A stretch of DNA of 64,000 bases from positions 1 through 64,000 of the forward strand of contig NZ_CAACUY010000016.1 in assembly GCF_900659615.1 (NCBI RefSeq), read 5' to 3'. The notes under the pieces were generated by a model that saw only the letters and a list, made by a program, of their open reading frames with translations, was not told where the DNA came from and did not search any database. Made by a program: the position numbers and the translations under genes. Source of the DNA: Actinomadura fibrosa (GTDB taxonomy: Bacteria; Actinomycetota; Actinomycetes; Streptosporangiales; Streptosporangiaceae). Shown piece after piece: positions 30,419 through 39,276 of the stretch (the first letter of the stretch is position 1; each line of letters begins with the position of its first letter).

Positions 30419-32047
30419 TCAGCCCTTCAGCGGCGGGGTCGAGGACGGGGCGCGGCGCTTGCCGGTGGCCTGCTCGTAGTCGTAGCCCATCGCCAGGAGC
30501 GTGGGCTCGCTGAACGGCCTACCGAGTAGTTCGACTCCGACGGGCATGCCCTGGGCGGTGAAGCCGGCGGGCACCGACAGCGCCGGGTAGCCGCTGTTGG
30601 CCGACATCGCGCAGTTGCGGTTGGCGTTGGCGTCCGGGTCTTCGAGAGGCTGGGCCTGCTGGGTGATGGTCGGGTAGACCACGGCGTCCAGCCGGTACGC
30701 GGCGTACAGGTCGCCGAGCATCTTCTGGAACTTCGCCCGGTTCGCCAGCATCGTGGCGTACGACTTGGCCTGCGGCGTGCCCGCCTTGGGCGTGGTGCCG
30801 ACGAGCGTCTTCAGGATCGCCAGCACGCTCGGCGTGACCTTCCCGGACGTGACGATGTCGGCCAGCGTCACCTTGTCGTACGGCGCCTCCTTCGCGGCGA
30901 GGCCCTTCGGGAACCTCATCCCGGGCGAGGCGAGGTAGGCGTTCAAGTCACGCTCGAACTCGCCCAGGACGACGCTCGCATCGTCCATCGCCGTGAGGAG
31001 CCCGGTCTGGGCACCGAGGTCCACGACGGTGGCGCCCTGGCGCCGCATGTCCTGCGCGGCGGCCCGGACGAGGTCGCTGGTCTGCTTCTGGTCGCCCTTG
31101 GCCAGGAACAGCCCGCTCATCACACCGATACGGCGACCGCGCAGCGCCCGGTCGTCGAGGCCGGAGACGTAGCTGCGCGGCGTCCTCCCCAGCGCCGCCT
31201 TGGTGACGGGGTCCTTGGGGTCGTAGCCGACGGTGGCGTCCAGGACGAGTGCGACGTCGCGGACCGACCTGCCCAGCGGCCCACCGGTGTCCTGGGTCTG
31301 CGACATGGGCATGATGCCGTCCCGGCTGGACAGGCCGAGGGTGGGGCGCAGCCCGACCAGGGAGTTGTGCGAGGACGGGATCCGGATCGACCCGCAGGTG
31401 TCGGTCCCCATGCCGATCGGGGCGAAGCCCGCCGCGACCCCGGCGCCCGTGCCACCGCTGGAGCCGCCCGGGTTGCGGGACTGGTCGTAGGGGTTGCGAG
31501 TCTGCCCGCCCAGCGAGCTGATCGTGGTGACGCCGAAGGCGTACTCGTGCAGGTTGGTCTTGCCGAGGATGATCGCGCCCGCGTCCCGCAGGCGCTTGAC
31601 CTGGGTGGCGTCGTCGGGCGTCCGCGTGCCGGCCAGCGCCAGCGAGGCGTTGGTCGTGGGCATGTCGGCGGTGTCGTAGTTGTCCTTGACCAGGATCGGG
31701 ACGCCGTGCAGCGGACCGCGGACCCGGCCGCGGCGCCGCTCGGCGTCCAGCCTGACCGCCTCCCGCAACGCCGCGCCGTTCAGGCTAATCACGGCGTTGA
31801 CGCCGGGCTGACTCCCGTACGGCCCCTCGTAGGCGGCGATCCGCTTCTCGTACGCGCGGACCAGCTGAGCGGAAGTGACCTTGCCGGACGCCAGCCACCG
31901 GCTCAGGGTCTCGACCCCGGCATCGGTGACGTCCGGAACCCGGGCGGCGTCGGCGGGCGAGGGGAGCAGGGCAGGGCTCCCCGCGGCCAGCAGGACGCCG
32001 ATGACCAGTGCCCCGGTACGCCGCCGGGCAGGACGGATGATGCGCAT
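30419..32047 (-). CDS. Secreted amidase, amidase-signature family
   Basis: 542 residues with a signal peptide (RPARRR, hydrophobic 12-27, cleavage near ADAA at 32-35). The amidase-signature Ser-cisSer-Lys triad is complete: Lys121 (VKDNYD), Ser197 in GGSSGG and Ser220 in TDTCGS. It hydrolyses an amide outside the cytoplasm; the substrate is unknown. Length is normal for exported members of the family. The ATG at 32047 is preceded by GAAGGAG. It is divergent from a small secreted protein gene and not in an operon. Confidence 0.93.
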   Translation of the reverse strand: MRIIRPARRRTGALVIGVLLAAGSPALLPSPADAARVPDVTDAGVETLSRWLASGKVTSAQLVRAYEKRIAAYEGPYGSQPGVNAVISLNGAALREAVRLDAERRRGRVRGPLHGVPILVKDNYDTADMPTTNASLALAGTRTPDDATQVKRLRDAGAIILGKTNLHEYAFGVTTISSLGGQTRNPYDQSRNPGGSSGGTGAGVAAGFAPIGMGTDTCGSIRIPSSHNSLVGLRPTLGLSSRDGIMPMSQTQDTGGPLGRSVRDVALVLDATVGYDPKDPVTKAALGRTPRSYVSGLDDRALRGRRIGVMSGLFLAKGDQKQTSDLVRAAAQDMRRQGATVVDLGAQTGLLTAMDDASVVLGEFERDLNAYLASPGMRFPKGLAAKEAPYDKVTLADIVTSGKVTPSVLAILKTLVGTTPKAGTPQAKSYATMLANRAKFQKMLGDLYAAYRLDAVVYPTITQQAQPLEDPDANANRNCAMSANSGYPALSVPAGFTAQGMPVGVELLGRPFSEPTLLAMGYDYEQATGKRRAPSSTPPLKG

Positions 32048-32341
32048 GCGTCTCCTTCGTTAGGCCCGCTAAGGAGATCAGGGAACTGTTGCGCCCGTGT
32101 TGCACCGATATGCCAGACGATTTAATGATCATCGCGACGCGGCCGTCCGGGGACGAAGGCATCGCGTCCGCCCGCCGTACCCTCGCTCGCCGGGAGGAGG
32201 CCATCCGCAGCGCCCACAGCCACTCCCCGCGACAGTGCACGGAACTGAACATCTGTGCACTCTGCAGTAACGACACACCCGTCCATGCCCCGCATCCTGA
32301 TCTCACACGGGCCCGAAACCGCAGGTTCAGGGGGCACAAGC

Positions 32342-32860
32342 ATGATGAAGAACTCGTCAAGACATCGACACTTTCCGCGCGCGTGGACGCGAAAAGCTGG
32401 AGCGGCTCTGGCATTGGCAGCCGCGCTCGGATCAGGCAGCGTCATCGTGGCGGATCCGGCCGCGGCCGGCGCGGACCGCTCAACGGTTCGAGCGCCGATC
32501 TGCAACGTGTACAACGGCTTCCGATACCAGGCTCCCGGGCACACGGAAGTGTACGTAGTGATCGACGGCAAGCTGCACTGGGTCCCCGACGAGATCACTT
32601 ACCACAATCTGTGGGCGACCTGGGACGGGCTCAGATCCGGCATCCCGAACTGCGAATCCGGGGACCAACTGGCCTTCGGCGCCTACCTCGCCCGGGAGGT
32701 CGAAACAGGCATGGTGTACCTCCTGGGCCGCACCAAGCGCTGGATCCCGAACATGACGATCTTCAACCAGTACAGTTTCAACCCGGCCGCGATCAAGGAC
32801 AGGGGCCGGGACTTCCTCGCGATCTACGACCGAGGCCCCGACATCCCCGCACGTGTCTGA
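32342..32860 (+). CDS. Small secreted protein with two imperfect Trp-rich repeats
   Basis: 172 residues from ATG 32342 (ATG 32345 is equally possible), with an AGGGGG site upstream. A signal peptide spans 1-41 (AALALAAALGSGS, cleavage near AAAGA). The mature part has two related units: VYVVIDGKLHWVPDEITYHN and VYLLGRTKRWIPNMTIFNQY, each of the form VYxV..G..rWvP....T. I recall similar paired units in other actinomycete exoproteins but know no function. It lies divergent from the amidase gene. Confidence 0.75.
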   Translation: MMKNSSRHRHFPRAWTRKAGAALALAAALGSGSVIVADPAAAGADRSTVRAPICNVYNGFRYQAPGHTEVYVVIDGKLHWVPDEITYHNLWATWDGLRSGIPNCESGDQLAFGAYLAREVETGMVYLLGRTKRWIPNMTIFNQYSFNPAAIKDRGRDFLAIYDRGPDIPARV

Positions 32861-33370
32861 ACCAGGACAGGCTAACCCGCGCAGCCCAGCCAGGTCTGCG
32901 GCCACTCAGCCGCACCGCAGACTTTGCTCCGCCTCCCACCTACAGCATTGGCGCAGCGCACCGACTACGGGACCGAAACCCGCGCGCTGGCGCTCGCCGA
33001 CCCCAACACCATCCAGGCGCGCAACAAATACCCCCGGCAATCGCCCCGACCACGAGTGTTCCTGCGAGCCGCTCGACCTTCCGGGTGGCACCGAGGAATT
33101 CACACCGCCGCTGACCCACAGCGTCCAATATTCACACGAACCGCGACCCCGCATTTCGAGTCCTTAGACCCGCTAGGGCGTCTCTTCGCTCGTGTGCGAG
33201 GCCGATTCCGGCTCAGCGTTTCTTGTGCCAGAGACTGCCCGTTCGCTTAGGACGGCAGTTCTCCGTCGGTAAGACGCTCGACCTGATCTCGGACGCGACG
33301 CCCCAGCCTGCTCGATCACGACGACACCGCAGGCGTCCAGGCGGCACGGTTGGTGGCCGGCATGTTGCGG
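32861..33370. other. Gene-free stretch
   Basis: About 510 bp between the small secreted protein and the converging MFS transporter stop. Only short shadow frames are present, none with a ribosome site. No clear terminator or palindrome was found. Confidence 0.55.
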
Positions 33371-34840
33371 TCATGGTGTGCCGGGCGTGCCGGAGGTCTC
33401 GGCACGCAGGCGATGGGCCAGCAGCATTCCGCCGGCGGCGAGGAGTCCGGTCAGTACAAAGACGCCGAGCAGCGTGGTCCGCATCGAGGTGCTGTGGTCC
33501 TTGCCGAAGGCGATGGCCGCTCCGCCGAGTCCGGCGATCACGGCCGTGGCGAAGGTCTGGGCGAGTTGCAGGGCGCCGCTCGCCTCGCCCTGCCGTTCCG
33601 CGGGAGTCTGCTGGAGCGTCTGGGTGGTGGAGGCGTTGAACCCGATGCCCATCCCCAGTCCGCCGATCGCCCAGCCCAGCAGGGCCGTCCACGACGGAAG
33701 CACGCTGGACACGGTCGTCACCGCGATCAGCGCGACTCCGGCGGCCAGGACGGCGAAGCCCGCCACCGTGGCGGCGACGCGCCCCGCGCCGCCGGCGTCC
33801 CGTCGCGCCTGTAGTGCCGAACCGGCGACCCAGGTGATCGCTCCGGCCGACAGGCCCAGCCCGGACGCGGTGGCGTCCATGCCCCGCAGTTCCTGGAGGC
33901 CGAGCGGCAGGAAGGCCTCGGTCCCGAAGTAGGCCCCGCACAGCAGGGCGCGGACGGCGACTCCGGCTCCCAGCCCGCGGCGGGCGGCCAGCGTTCCCGG
34001 GGGCGTCACCCAGCGCAGGGCGGGGACCATGATGGCGATGCCGATGGCGGCCAGCGCGACCAGTGCGGCGGCGTTGGTCAGCAGCAGTGCCTGGAGCAGG
34101 ACGCCGGTTCCCACGGTCAGCAGCACGGCGCTGCCCAGCGGGCGCTTCCACCACGGCAGCACGGGGCGGGCCGCCGCGGTGTCATCAGGCCGCCGCAGCG
34201 CCCGCAGCGGCGGCAGGGTGAGGACGGCCGCGACGGCGATGATCGGCAGGATGAGCAGGAACACCGACCGCCACGTGGTCCGCTCGGCCAGGGTGCCGGT
34301 GATGGCCGGGCCGATGAGCGACGGGATGGTCCACGCCGACGACAGGAGGGCGTACATCCGGGCCCGCAGGTGCTCGGGGTAGGCGAGACCGATCATGGTG
34401 TAGGCCATGGCCATCACGGCGCCGACGCCGAGCCCCTGGCCGAAGCGGCCGACGAGGAACAGGGGCCAGGTGGGGGCGGCGCCGGCTACCGCGCAACCCG
34501 CCGCAAGAGTCAGCATGCCCCAGGTCATGGGACGCGGCGGACCGCGCCGGTCAGCGGCCCGACCGGCGACGACGGTGCCGATGACGTTGGCCAGCATGAG
34601 GGCCGAGAGGCCCCAGCCGTAGGCGCCCAGGCCGTCCAGGTCCTCGGCGATGCCGGGCAGCACGGTCGCCACTCCGAGGGACTCGAAGGCCACCACGCCG
34701 ACCGAGAGCAGAACGCCCAGGGTCAGCGCCCGGTAGGTGCCGGCGAACACGCTTCCGGCGGCGGCCGGGGGCGACGTCGCGGTGTTGTGGACGGTCTGGT
34801 CCGCGGATCGGGCCAATGGATCTTCGGCGCGACGGGACAT
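33371..34840 (-). CDS. MFS drug exporter, 14-helix type
   Basis: A 489-residue major facilitator transporter with about 14 hydrophobic segments. Motif A appears as GRAADRRGPPRP after the second helix and motif C-like Gly/Pro patterns in helix 5 (GPAITGTLAERTTW follows). Start ATG 34840 is preferred because GGAGG lies 5 nt upstream; an ATG 12 nt earlier overlaps that site. It is divergent from a TetR gene with a palindrome between them, the usual arrangement for inducible efflux. The exported compound is unknown. Confidence 0.92.
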   Translation of the reverse strand: MSRRAEDPLARSADQTVHNTATSPPAAAGSVFAGTYRALTLGVLLSVGVVAFESLGVATVLPGIAEDLDGLGAYGWGLSALMLANVIGTVVAGRAADRRGPPRPMTWGMLTLAAGCAVAGAAPTWPLFLVGRFGQGLGVGAVMAMAYTMIGLAYPEHLRARMYALLSSAWTIPSLIGPAITGTLAERTTWRSVFLLILPIIAVAAVLTLPPLRALRRPDDTAAARPVLPWWKRPLGSAVLLTVGTGVLLQALLLTNAAALVALAAIGIAIMVPALRWVTPPGTLAARRGLGAGVAVRALLCGAYFGTEAFLPLGLQELRGMDATASGLGLSAGAITWVAGSALQARRDAGGAGRVAATVAGFAVLAAGVALIAVTTVSSVLPSWTALLGWAIGGLGMGIGFNASTTQTLQQTPAERQGEASGALQLAQTFATAVIAGLGGAAIAFGKDHSTSMRTTLLGVFVLTGLLAAGGMLLAHRLRAETSGTPGTP

Positions 34841-34860
34841 GACAGCCTCCATTAAGTTTC

Positions 34861-34875
34861 GTTCCGGATCGGAAC
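34861..34875. promoter_or_regulatory. Palindromic operator between MFS exporter and TetR genes
   Basis: GTTCCGGATCGGAAC is a perfect 6-3-6 inverted repeat located 20 bp from both divergent starts. It covers the -35 position of the TetR promoter and lies just upstream of the MFS ribosome site, so one bound TetR dimer could repress both. Confidence 0.8.
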
Positions 34876-34883
34876 GTAACGGT

Positions 34884-34889
34884 TATACT
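34884..34889 (+). promoter_or_regulatory. -10 box of a probably leaderless tetR transcript
   Basis: TATACT matches the -10 consensus well and ends 6 nt before the ATG at 34896, so the expected transcription start falls on or next to the start codon. No Shine-Dalgarno sequence is present. The -35 position overlaps the palindrome and is not canonical. Confidence 0.6.
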
Positions 34890-34895
34890 GCTCCC

Positions 34896-35537
34896 ATGGC
34901 CCACTCGACAAGCCGGAGCCCGGACAGGGCCGCGTCCTCGGCCGGCGGACGCCCCCGCGACGCTCGAATCGACGAGGCGGTCCGGCGCGCGGTCGTCGAG
35001 ATCCTCAACGAGGTCGGTTACAGCGGCCTGACGATGGAGGCGGCGGCGGCCCGCGCGGGGACGACGAAGCCCGCCATCCGCCGCCGCTGGCGCTCCCGCC
35101 AACAGCTCGTCATCGACGCGCTGGCCTCCACCGTCGGCACCGCGCCGACGCCCGACACCGGCTGCACCCACTGCGACCTCATCGCCGGGATCAGCACGCT
35201 CAGCGAGGCCTTCACCACCGCTATCGGCCGCAAGGCCCTGCCGGCGCTCGTCGCCGACCTCGCGGACGACCCCGCCCTCGAACGCCACTTCTTCGAGCTG
35301 TTCTTCCATCCGCGCCGGGCGACCACCGCGGCGGCGCTCCGCCGCGGTATCGAGCGGGGTGACCTGCGCCCCGACGTGGACATCGATCTTCTTCTGGACA
35401 TGCTCGCCTCGACGACCTACTACCGCGTGCTCTTCGGGCATCTCCCCGTCACCCCCGAGCTCGCCCAGGACGTCGTGGCCGTGATCATGTCCGGCGTCGC
35501 CACCGCCCAGTGGCGTGACAACCACACGACCGGCTGA
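34896..35537 (+). CDS. TetR-family repressor of the divergent MFS exporter
   Basis: 213 residues. The helix-turn-helix (about 25-70) reads LTMEAAAARAGTTKPAIRRRW. The C-terminal TetR_C-like domain contains LFFHPRR and TYYRVLFGHLP, typical of repressors paired with exporters. The ATG follows directly on a good -10 box with no ribosome site, so translation is probably leaderless. Position and the shared palindrome make the MFS gene its likely target. Confidence 0.92.
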   Translation: MAHSTSRSPDRAASSAGGRPRDARIDEAVRRAVVEILNEVGYSGLTMEAAAARAGTTKPAIRRRWRSRQQLVIDALASTVGTAPTPDTGCTHCDLIAGISTLSEAFTTAIGRKALPALVADLADDPALERHFFELFFHPRRATTAAALRRGIERGDLRPDVDIDLLLDMLASTTYYRVLFGHLPVTPELAQDVVAVIMSGVATAQWRDNHTTG

Positions 35538-36036
35538 GCCGGCACGGGCTTCAGGAATCCGCCAGCTGGCAGGAGCACCGAGGGAGGCGGAGAAGTACGA
35601 GGCCTCCTATGGGAGAAAACGCTTCGGACGGCGCGATCGCCCTCACATCGGTCGGCGACCATCGGGCGGAAGGTCTTCTAGATATCGAGGCTCGCCCGCG
35701 TCGCCGATAGCATCCACGGCCTGATCGCCGTCCGCATCTGGACAATTCTTGCGCGGCCTGGACGCCGCTTCCCTCACAAAGCCCAAAGCAAGCCCGAGTG
35801 CTCGAATTAGGCCAACCGTTCCCATGCCGAGGACCTCGTCGAACTCATCGCCGCCCCACAGCACCACGCCGAGATCATCTGCGGATGACAACGGCGCAGC
35901 CAGGTGATTCATGACACGTTGCGCCGCGGACTCGCGGATAGGAGCGGATTCGCAGTGTCAAGTGTGGCGATTCGTTGCTCGGCTCAACGATTTCGTCGCC
36001 CGGCGCTGATGGCGGTTCTAGTGGGTCATGCCAGGG
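35538..36036. other. Gene-free stretch
   Basis: About 500 bp between the convergent TetR and methyltransferase genes, less GC-rich than the neighbours. A minus-strand frame at 35643-35912 could encode 89 residues (with DDLGVVLWGGDEFDEVLG), but it has no recognisable family and no clear ribosome site, so it is not called. Confidence 0.5.
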
Positions 36037-36888
36037 TCACGAAGCCTGTTCGGCCTTGCGGCCCACGCCTGCGTAGCACCATTGGCGGTCGGCGCGGGGC
36101 GGGATTGTCGTGCCCGGGTCGGGGCGCCACATCGACAGGGTGGTGAGACCGGGTTCGATGAACTCGAAGCCCTCGAACAAGCTCGCCACGTGGGCTCGGC
36201 TGCGCAGTGTGATCTGGGAGGTCGCCCTCGCGTACACCGCGCCCGCGTCCCGGACGCGACCGTCGGCGTCGAAGTCGCCGGTCACGTGCGATATCACCAG
36301 GTGGCTGCCCGGGGCCATCGCGTCCCGGAACCGCGCGACGATACCGGGCGGGTCGTCCTCGTCTCCGATGAAGTGCAGGACCGCCAGCATCAGGACGGCG
36401 ACGGGCTCATCGAAGTCGATCAGCCGGTTCACCTCGGGGTCGGCGAGGATGTCGCCGGGACGGCGCGCGTCGCCCTGGACGACGGTCACCTCCGGTGTGT
36501 CAGCCAGCAGCGCCCGGCCATGCGTCAGGACGACCGGCTCCCGGTCGACATAGACGACATGCGCCCTGGGAGTGACCTGATGGGCGATTTCGTGCACGTT
36601 TCCCTGAGTGGGAAGGCCCGATCCGATGTCGATGAACTGGCGGATCCCGTGTTCGGCCAGGAACCGTACCGCACGCCGCAGGAAGGCACGGTTCTCGCGT
36701 GCCAGGAACGGCGTGTCCGGCGCATGGCGAATGATTTCGTCCGCGGCCTCCCGGTCGACGGCGTAATTGTCTTTGCCGCCGAGAAGGTAGTCGTACATCC
36801 GCGGGACGTTAGGGGTGTAGGGATCGATGGTGTCCAGTGTCTTCTCCCGGCCCGGCGGGTGGGCAGGCCCGCTCGGGGTCCAGTCCAT
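36037..36888 (-). CDS. DUF574 S-adenosylmethionine methyltransferase
   Basis: 283 residues of the actinobacterial SAM-dependent methyltransferase family formerly DUF574. Landmarks are PNVPRMYDYLLGGKDNYAVDRE near the N-terminus, the SAM motif FIDIGSGLPTQGNVHE, VVYVDREPVVLTH and the helix AVLMLAVLHF. Dozens of paralogues occur per actinomycete genome, and their substrates are mostly unknown. It is divergent from a P450 gene with only 87 bp between starts, so the two may be co-regulated. The start is ATG 36888; the family homology begins a few residues later. Confidence 0.9.
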   Translation of the reverse strand: MDWTPSGPAHPPGREKTLDTIDPYTPNVPRMYDYLLGGKDNYAVDREAADEIIRHAPDTPFLARENRAFLRRAVRFLAEHGIRQFIDIGSGLPTQGNVHEIAHQVTPRAHVVYVDREPVVLTHGRALLADTPEVTVVQGDARRPGDILADPEVNRLIDFDEPVAVLMLAVLHFIGDEDDPPGIVARFRDAMAPGSHLVISHVTGDFDADGRVRDAGAVYARATSQITLRSRAHVASLFEGFEFIEPGLTTLSMWRPDPGTTIPPRADRQWCYAGVGRKAEQAS

Positions 36889-36975
36889 GCGTGTCGCAAA
36901 TCGTGCACGTATATGAAAGCATCGAATCAACCCGTGGACAACCCGATCGAAGACCCCCACACCGGGAGTGCGTAC

Positions 36976-38319
36976 ATGCCCAGCCACAGCAGCGGTCATC
37001 CACAGATTCCTGGTCCGTCCGCCCTGGACGACGGTGCCGAAGCGGTTGCCGCGGCCGGCGGGTTGCACAACTATCAGTTGCAACTGCACGCCGAATACGG
37101 TTCTGTGGTGCGCTTTCCACTGCCCGGGGCCGGTGCGGCGGTGTCGATCGCCGATCCGGTGCTGCTTGAGGCCACCGCGAAGATCAACAAGCGGCCGGAG
37201 AAACTCTTCGAGTTCCTCGCCCCGCTGCAGGAGGCGGGCAACCTGCAGACGATCCCGGCCGACGAGCACGGCCCGTGGCGCCGGGTGATGCTGTCGGTGC
37301 TGGCCGGACGTCCCTCACACGAGGCGCACTTCGCGCAGTTCGCCGCGCTGACCACCGAGCTCGCCGACCGCTGGGCGGGCCAGGACGGCCCGATCTCCCT
37401 GCAGAAGGACTTGAGCGAGCTGTCGCTGCACATGATCTGCCAATACGCGCTCGGGGGCGGCCTGGAGTCCGCGGGGTCCGCCGGACGGGTCGTGTCCGCG
37501 TTCGAGACCGTCCTGACCGAGTTCATGTCCCAGGAGGGGCCGGGGAAGGACAGGGCCGACGAGGCGCTGGCCTACCTGCGCGCGACCGTGGACAAGGTGC
37601 TCGCCGCGCACCGCGAGCGCGACACCGCCGAGCAGGCCGATCGCAGCGACCTGATCGCGGCGCTGCTCGCCGCGGGCGAGTCCCCTGCGCGCATCCGCGA
37701 CACGGTCCTGATGACCATGCTGGCCGCGCACCACACCACCGGCGTCGCCATCTCCTGGACGCTCTACCTTCTGGCCAAGCATCCGGACGCGGCCGCCCGC
37801 GTGGCCAAGGAACTGGACGACGTTCTGGGCGACCGCGCCGTCCCCGAGTACGGCGATCTCAAGCGGCTGACCTATCTGGACATGGTGCTCAGGGAGGCCA
37901 TGCGGTTGTACCCGCCCGGCCCGTACGGCGCTCGGGAGGCCACCGAAGACCTCGTGCTGGGCGACTACACCGTCCCCGCGGGCACGACGATCTTCTATCC
38001 GTTCTGGGCCGTCCACATGAACCCCGAGTACTGGCCGGACCCGCAGGTGTTCGACCCGGAGCGCTTCACGCCCGAGGCGTCGGCGAAACGTCCCCGGCTG
38101 GCCTACATCCCGTTCGGGATCGGGCCGCGCAGCTGCGAGGGGGCCGTCCTGGCGACGGTCGAGGCCGAACTGGTGCTGGCCTCCCTGCTCAAGCGGTTCC
38201 GTCTGGAGCTGCCTGCCGGGCAGACGGTCACGCCTATCGAACGCTTCGTGCTGTGGGCCGCCGAAGACATCCACGTGACGCTCACACCCCGGGATCCAGC
38301 GAACTCGCCCCGGACGTAA
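36976..38319 (+). CDS. Cytochrome P450 with CYP51-like AHHTT I-helix motif
   Basis: 447 residues from ATG 36976, chosen for the GGGAG site 8 nt upstream over an ATG at 36913 that lacks one. The heme loop FGIGPRSCEG carries the cysteine ligand Cys387; the ExxR motif is EAMR; the meander is FDPERF. The I-helix reads LAAHHTT, with His where most P450s have an acidic residue, as in the AGHHTS of CYP51 sterol demethylases. The protein is soluble, with no membrane anchor. It is divergent from the DUF574 methyltransferase, and a role in tailoring a lipid or secondary metabolite is only a guess. No ferredoxin gene is adjacent. Confidence 0.93.
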   Translation: MPSHSSGHPQIPGPSALDDGAEAVAAAGGLHNYQLQLHAEYGSVVRFPLPGAGAAVSIADPVLLEATAKINKRPEKLFEFLAPLQEAGNLQTIPADEHGPWRRVMLSVLAGRPSHEAHFAQFAALTTELADRWAGQDGPISLQKDLSELSLHMICQYALGGGLESAGSAGRVVSAFETVLTEFMSQEGPGKDRADEALAYLRATVDKVLAAHRERDTAEQADRSDLIAALLAAGESPARIRDTVLMTMLAAHHTTGVAISWTLYLLAKHPDAAARVAKELDDVLGDRAVPEYGDLKRLTYLDMVLREAMRLYPPGPYGAREATEDLVLGDYTVPAGTTIFYPFWAVHMNPEYWPDPQVFDPERFTPEASAKRPRLAYIPFGIGPRSCEGAVLATVEAELVLASLLKRFRLELPAGQTVTPIERFVLWAAEDIHVTLTPRDPANSPRT

Positions 38320-38340
38320 CCGGGGAAGCCTGACCTCACC

Positions 38341-38778
38341 TCAAGGCCGTCCGGCACAGATCGATCGCAAATCCGTCGGCGACAACACCACCGCCTCAAC
38401 CTCGGTCCGTCCCTCGATGCTGGCCTTGAGGAGCCGGTGGAATCCATCGAGCACCACCAGCCGGCCGTTGTGCTCGACCAGATGGATCGGATAGTTCAGG
38501 TCGCTGGCCATCACCCGCCGCAGATGATCGGGATACCGCTGCGGATCGTCACGGACCTGCCGCGGCGCGACCCGGAAACGCTCGCCGTTCAACTGCCACA
38601 ACGGCAGATCGAACAACCACGCCAACTCCTGGACGGCAACGCGCCGCACCGGAAGCTCAAGCCGCCACAACCGCTCGATCTTCCAGGGCACCAACGGCAG
38701 CGTCTGCTTGAGCACCTCCGGCATCATTGCCAGCAGTTCGTCCCTGCTCACCCTCGGCGCGACACGATCCGACCCCAC
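38341..38778 (-). CDS. ParB/Srx-like domain protein
   Basis: 145 residues from a GTG at 38778 with a GGGGAG site. The C-terminal half (HLVEHNGRLVVLDGFHRLLKASIEG) has the DGxHR core of ParB/sulfiredoxin-fold domains, which bind nucleotides or act as small nucleases. No DNA-binding helix-turn-helix follows, so it is not a chromosome-partition ParB. Many actinomycetes carry such short stand-alone versions. It converges on the P450 gene with 21 bp between stops. Confidence 0.7.
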   Translation of the reverse strand: MGSDRVAPRVSRDELLAMMPEVLKQTLPLVPWKIERLWRLELPVRRVAVQELAWLFDLPLWQLNGERFRVAPRQVRDDPQRYPDHLRRVMASDLNYPIHLVEHNGRLVVLDGFHRLLKASIEGRTEVEAVVLSPTDLRSICAGRP

Positions 38779-39171
38779 AACGTCTCCCCTCTAGAGCCGA
38801 GCACATGACTGAGCTTCACCCCGACTTGCCGCGAGAGTCTGACATTCCGCGGGATCGCGGGCGGTTTAACGGCTCGGTGGGAGTCGTCGGCGGCGGCCCT
38901 GCGCGACAAGGTGACCTCCGTCGGGCAGGGGCGCGAGGGCTTCCGCCGGGGGTGATCAGGTGGTCGGTGAGGTGGTCGTCGGGTCCTGGTAGTTCGATCA
39001 TGCCGAGGGCCACCTGGGCACCGGCCGCCTTTCCGCCGGCGGTGTCGGCATAGGAGTGCGCCGTCAGCCCCTGGGCGGACGTGATGGCGAGCGTCGCGGT
39101 GTCTCCAGCGGACGGATCAGGGCCCGAACGCGGATCTGCCCCTCGGCGGCGGCCGAAGGCTTGTGTCAGGC

Positions 39172-39228
39172 TCAGAGAGCGAGCGTTATCGCTGCCGTTA
39201 GGAAGATGACCGTGTCGATGATGTCCAT
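39172..39228 (-). pseudogene. N-terminal relic resembling a LysE-type exporter
   Basis: An 18-codon frame reads MDIIDTVIFLTAAITLAL then stops. LysE/RhtB exporters typically begin with such a helix followed by TPGPD. The downstream sequence in another frame (SGPDPSAGDTATLAITSAQG) has scattered similarity to what should follow, consistent with frameshift and decay. A palindrome lies 34 bp upstream, as for a LysR-controlled LysE gene. The fragment is too short for certainty. Confidence 0.35.
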
Positions 39229-39261
39229 AAGGCGAGCGTAAGCACCGTCTCGCATCGCTGT

Positions 39262-39276
39262 TACCGAAAATCGGTA
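39262..39276. promoter_or_regulatory. Orphan palindrome upstream of the LysE-like relic
   Basis: TACCGAAAATCGGTA is a perfect 6-3-6 inverted repeat in an AT-rich patch. Divergent LysE/LysR pairs often have such T...A palindromes. No regulator gene is now present beside it. Confidence 0.5.

Noticed and set aside
35643-35912. 89-codon minus-strand frame between TetR and methyltransferase genes
   Set aside because: No ribosome site, no recognisable family, and no continuity of protein-like sequence outside it.
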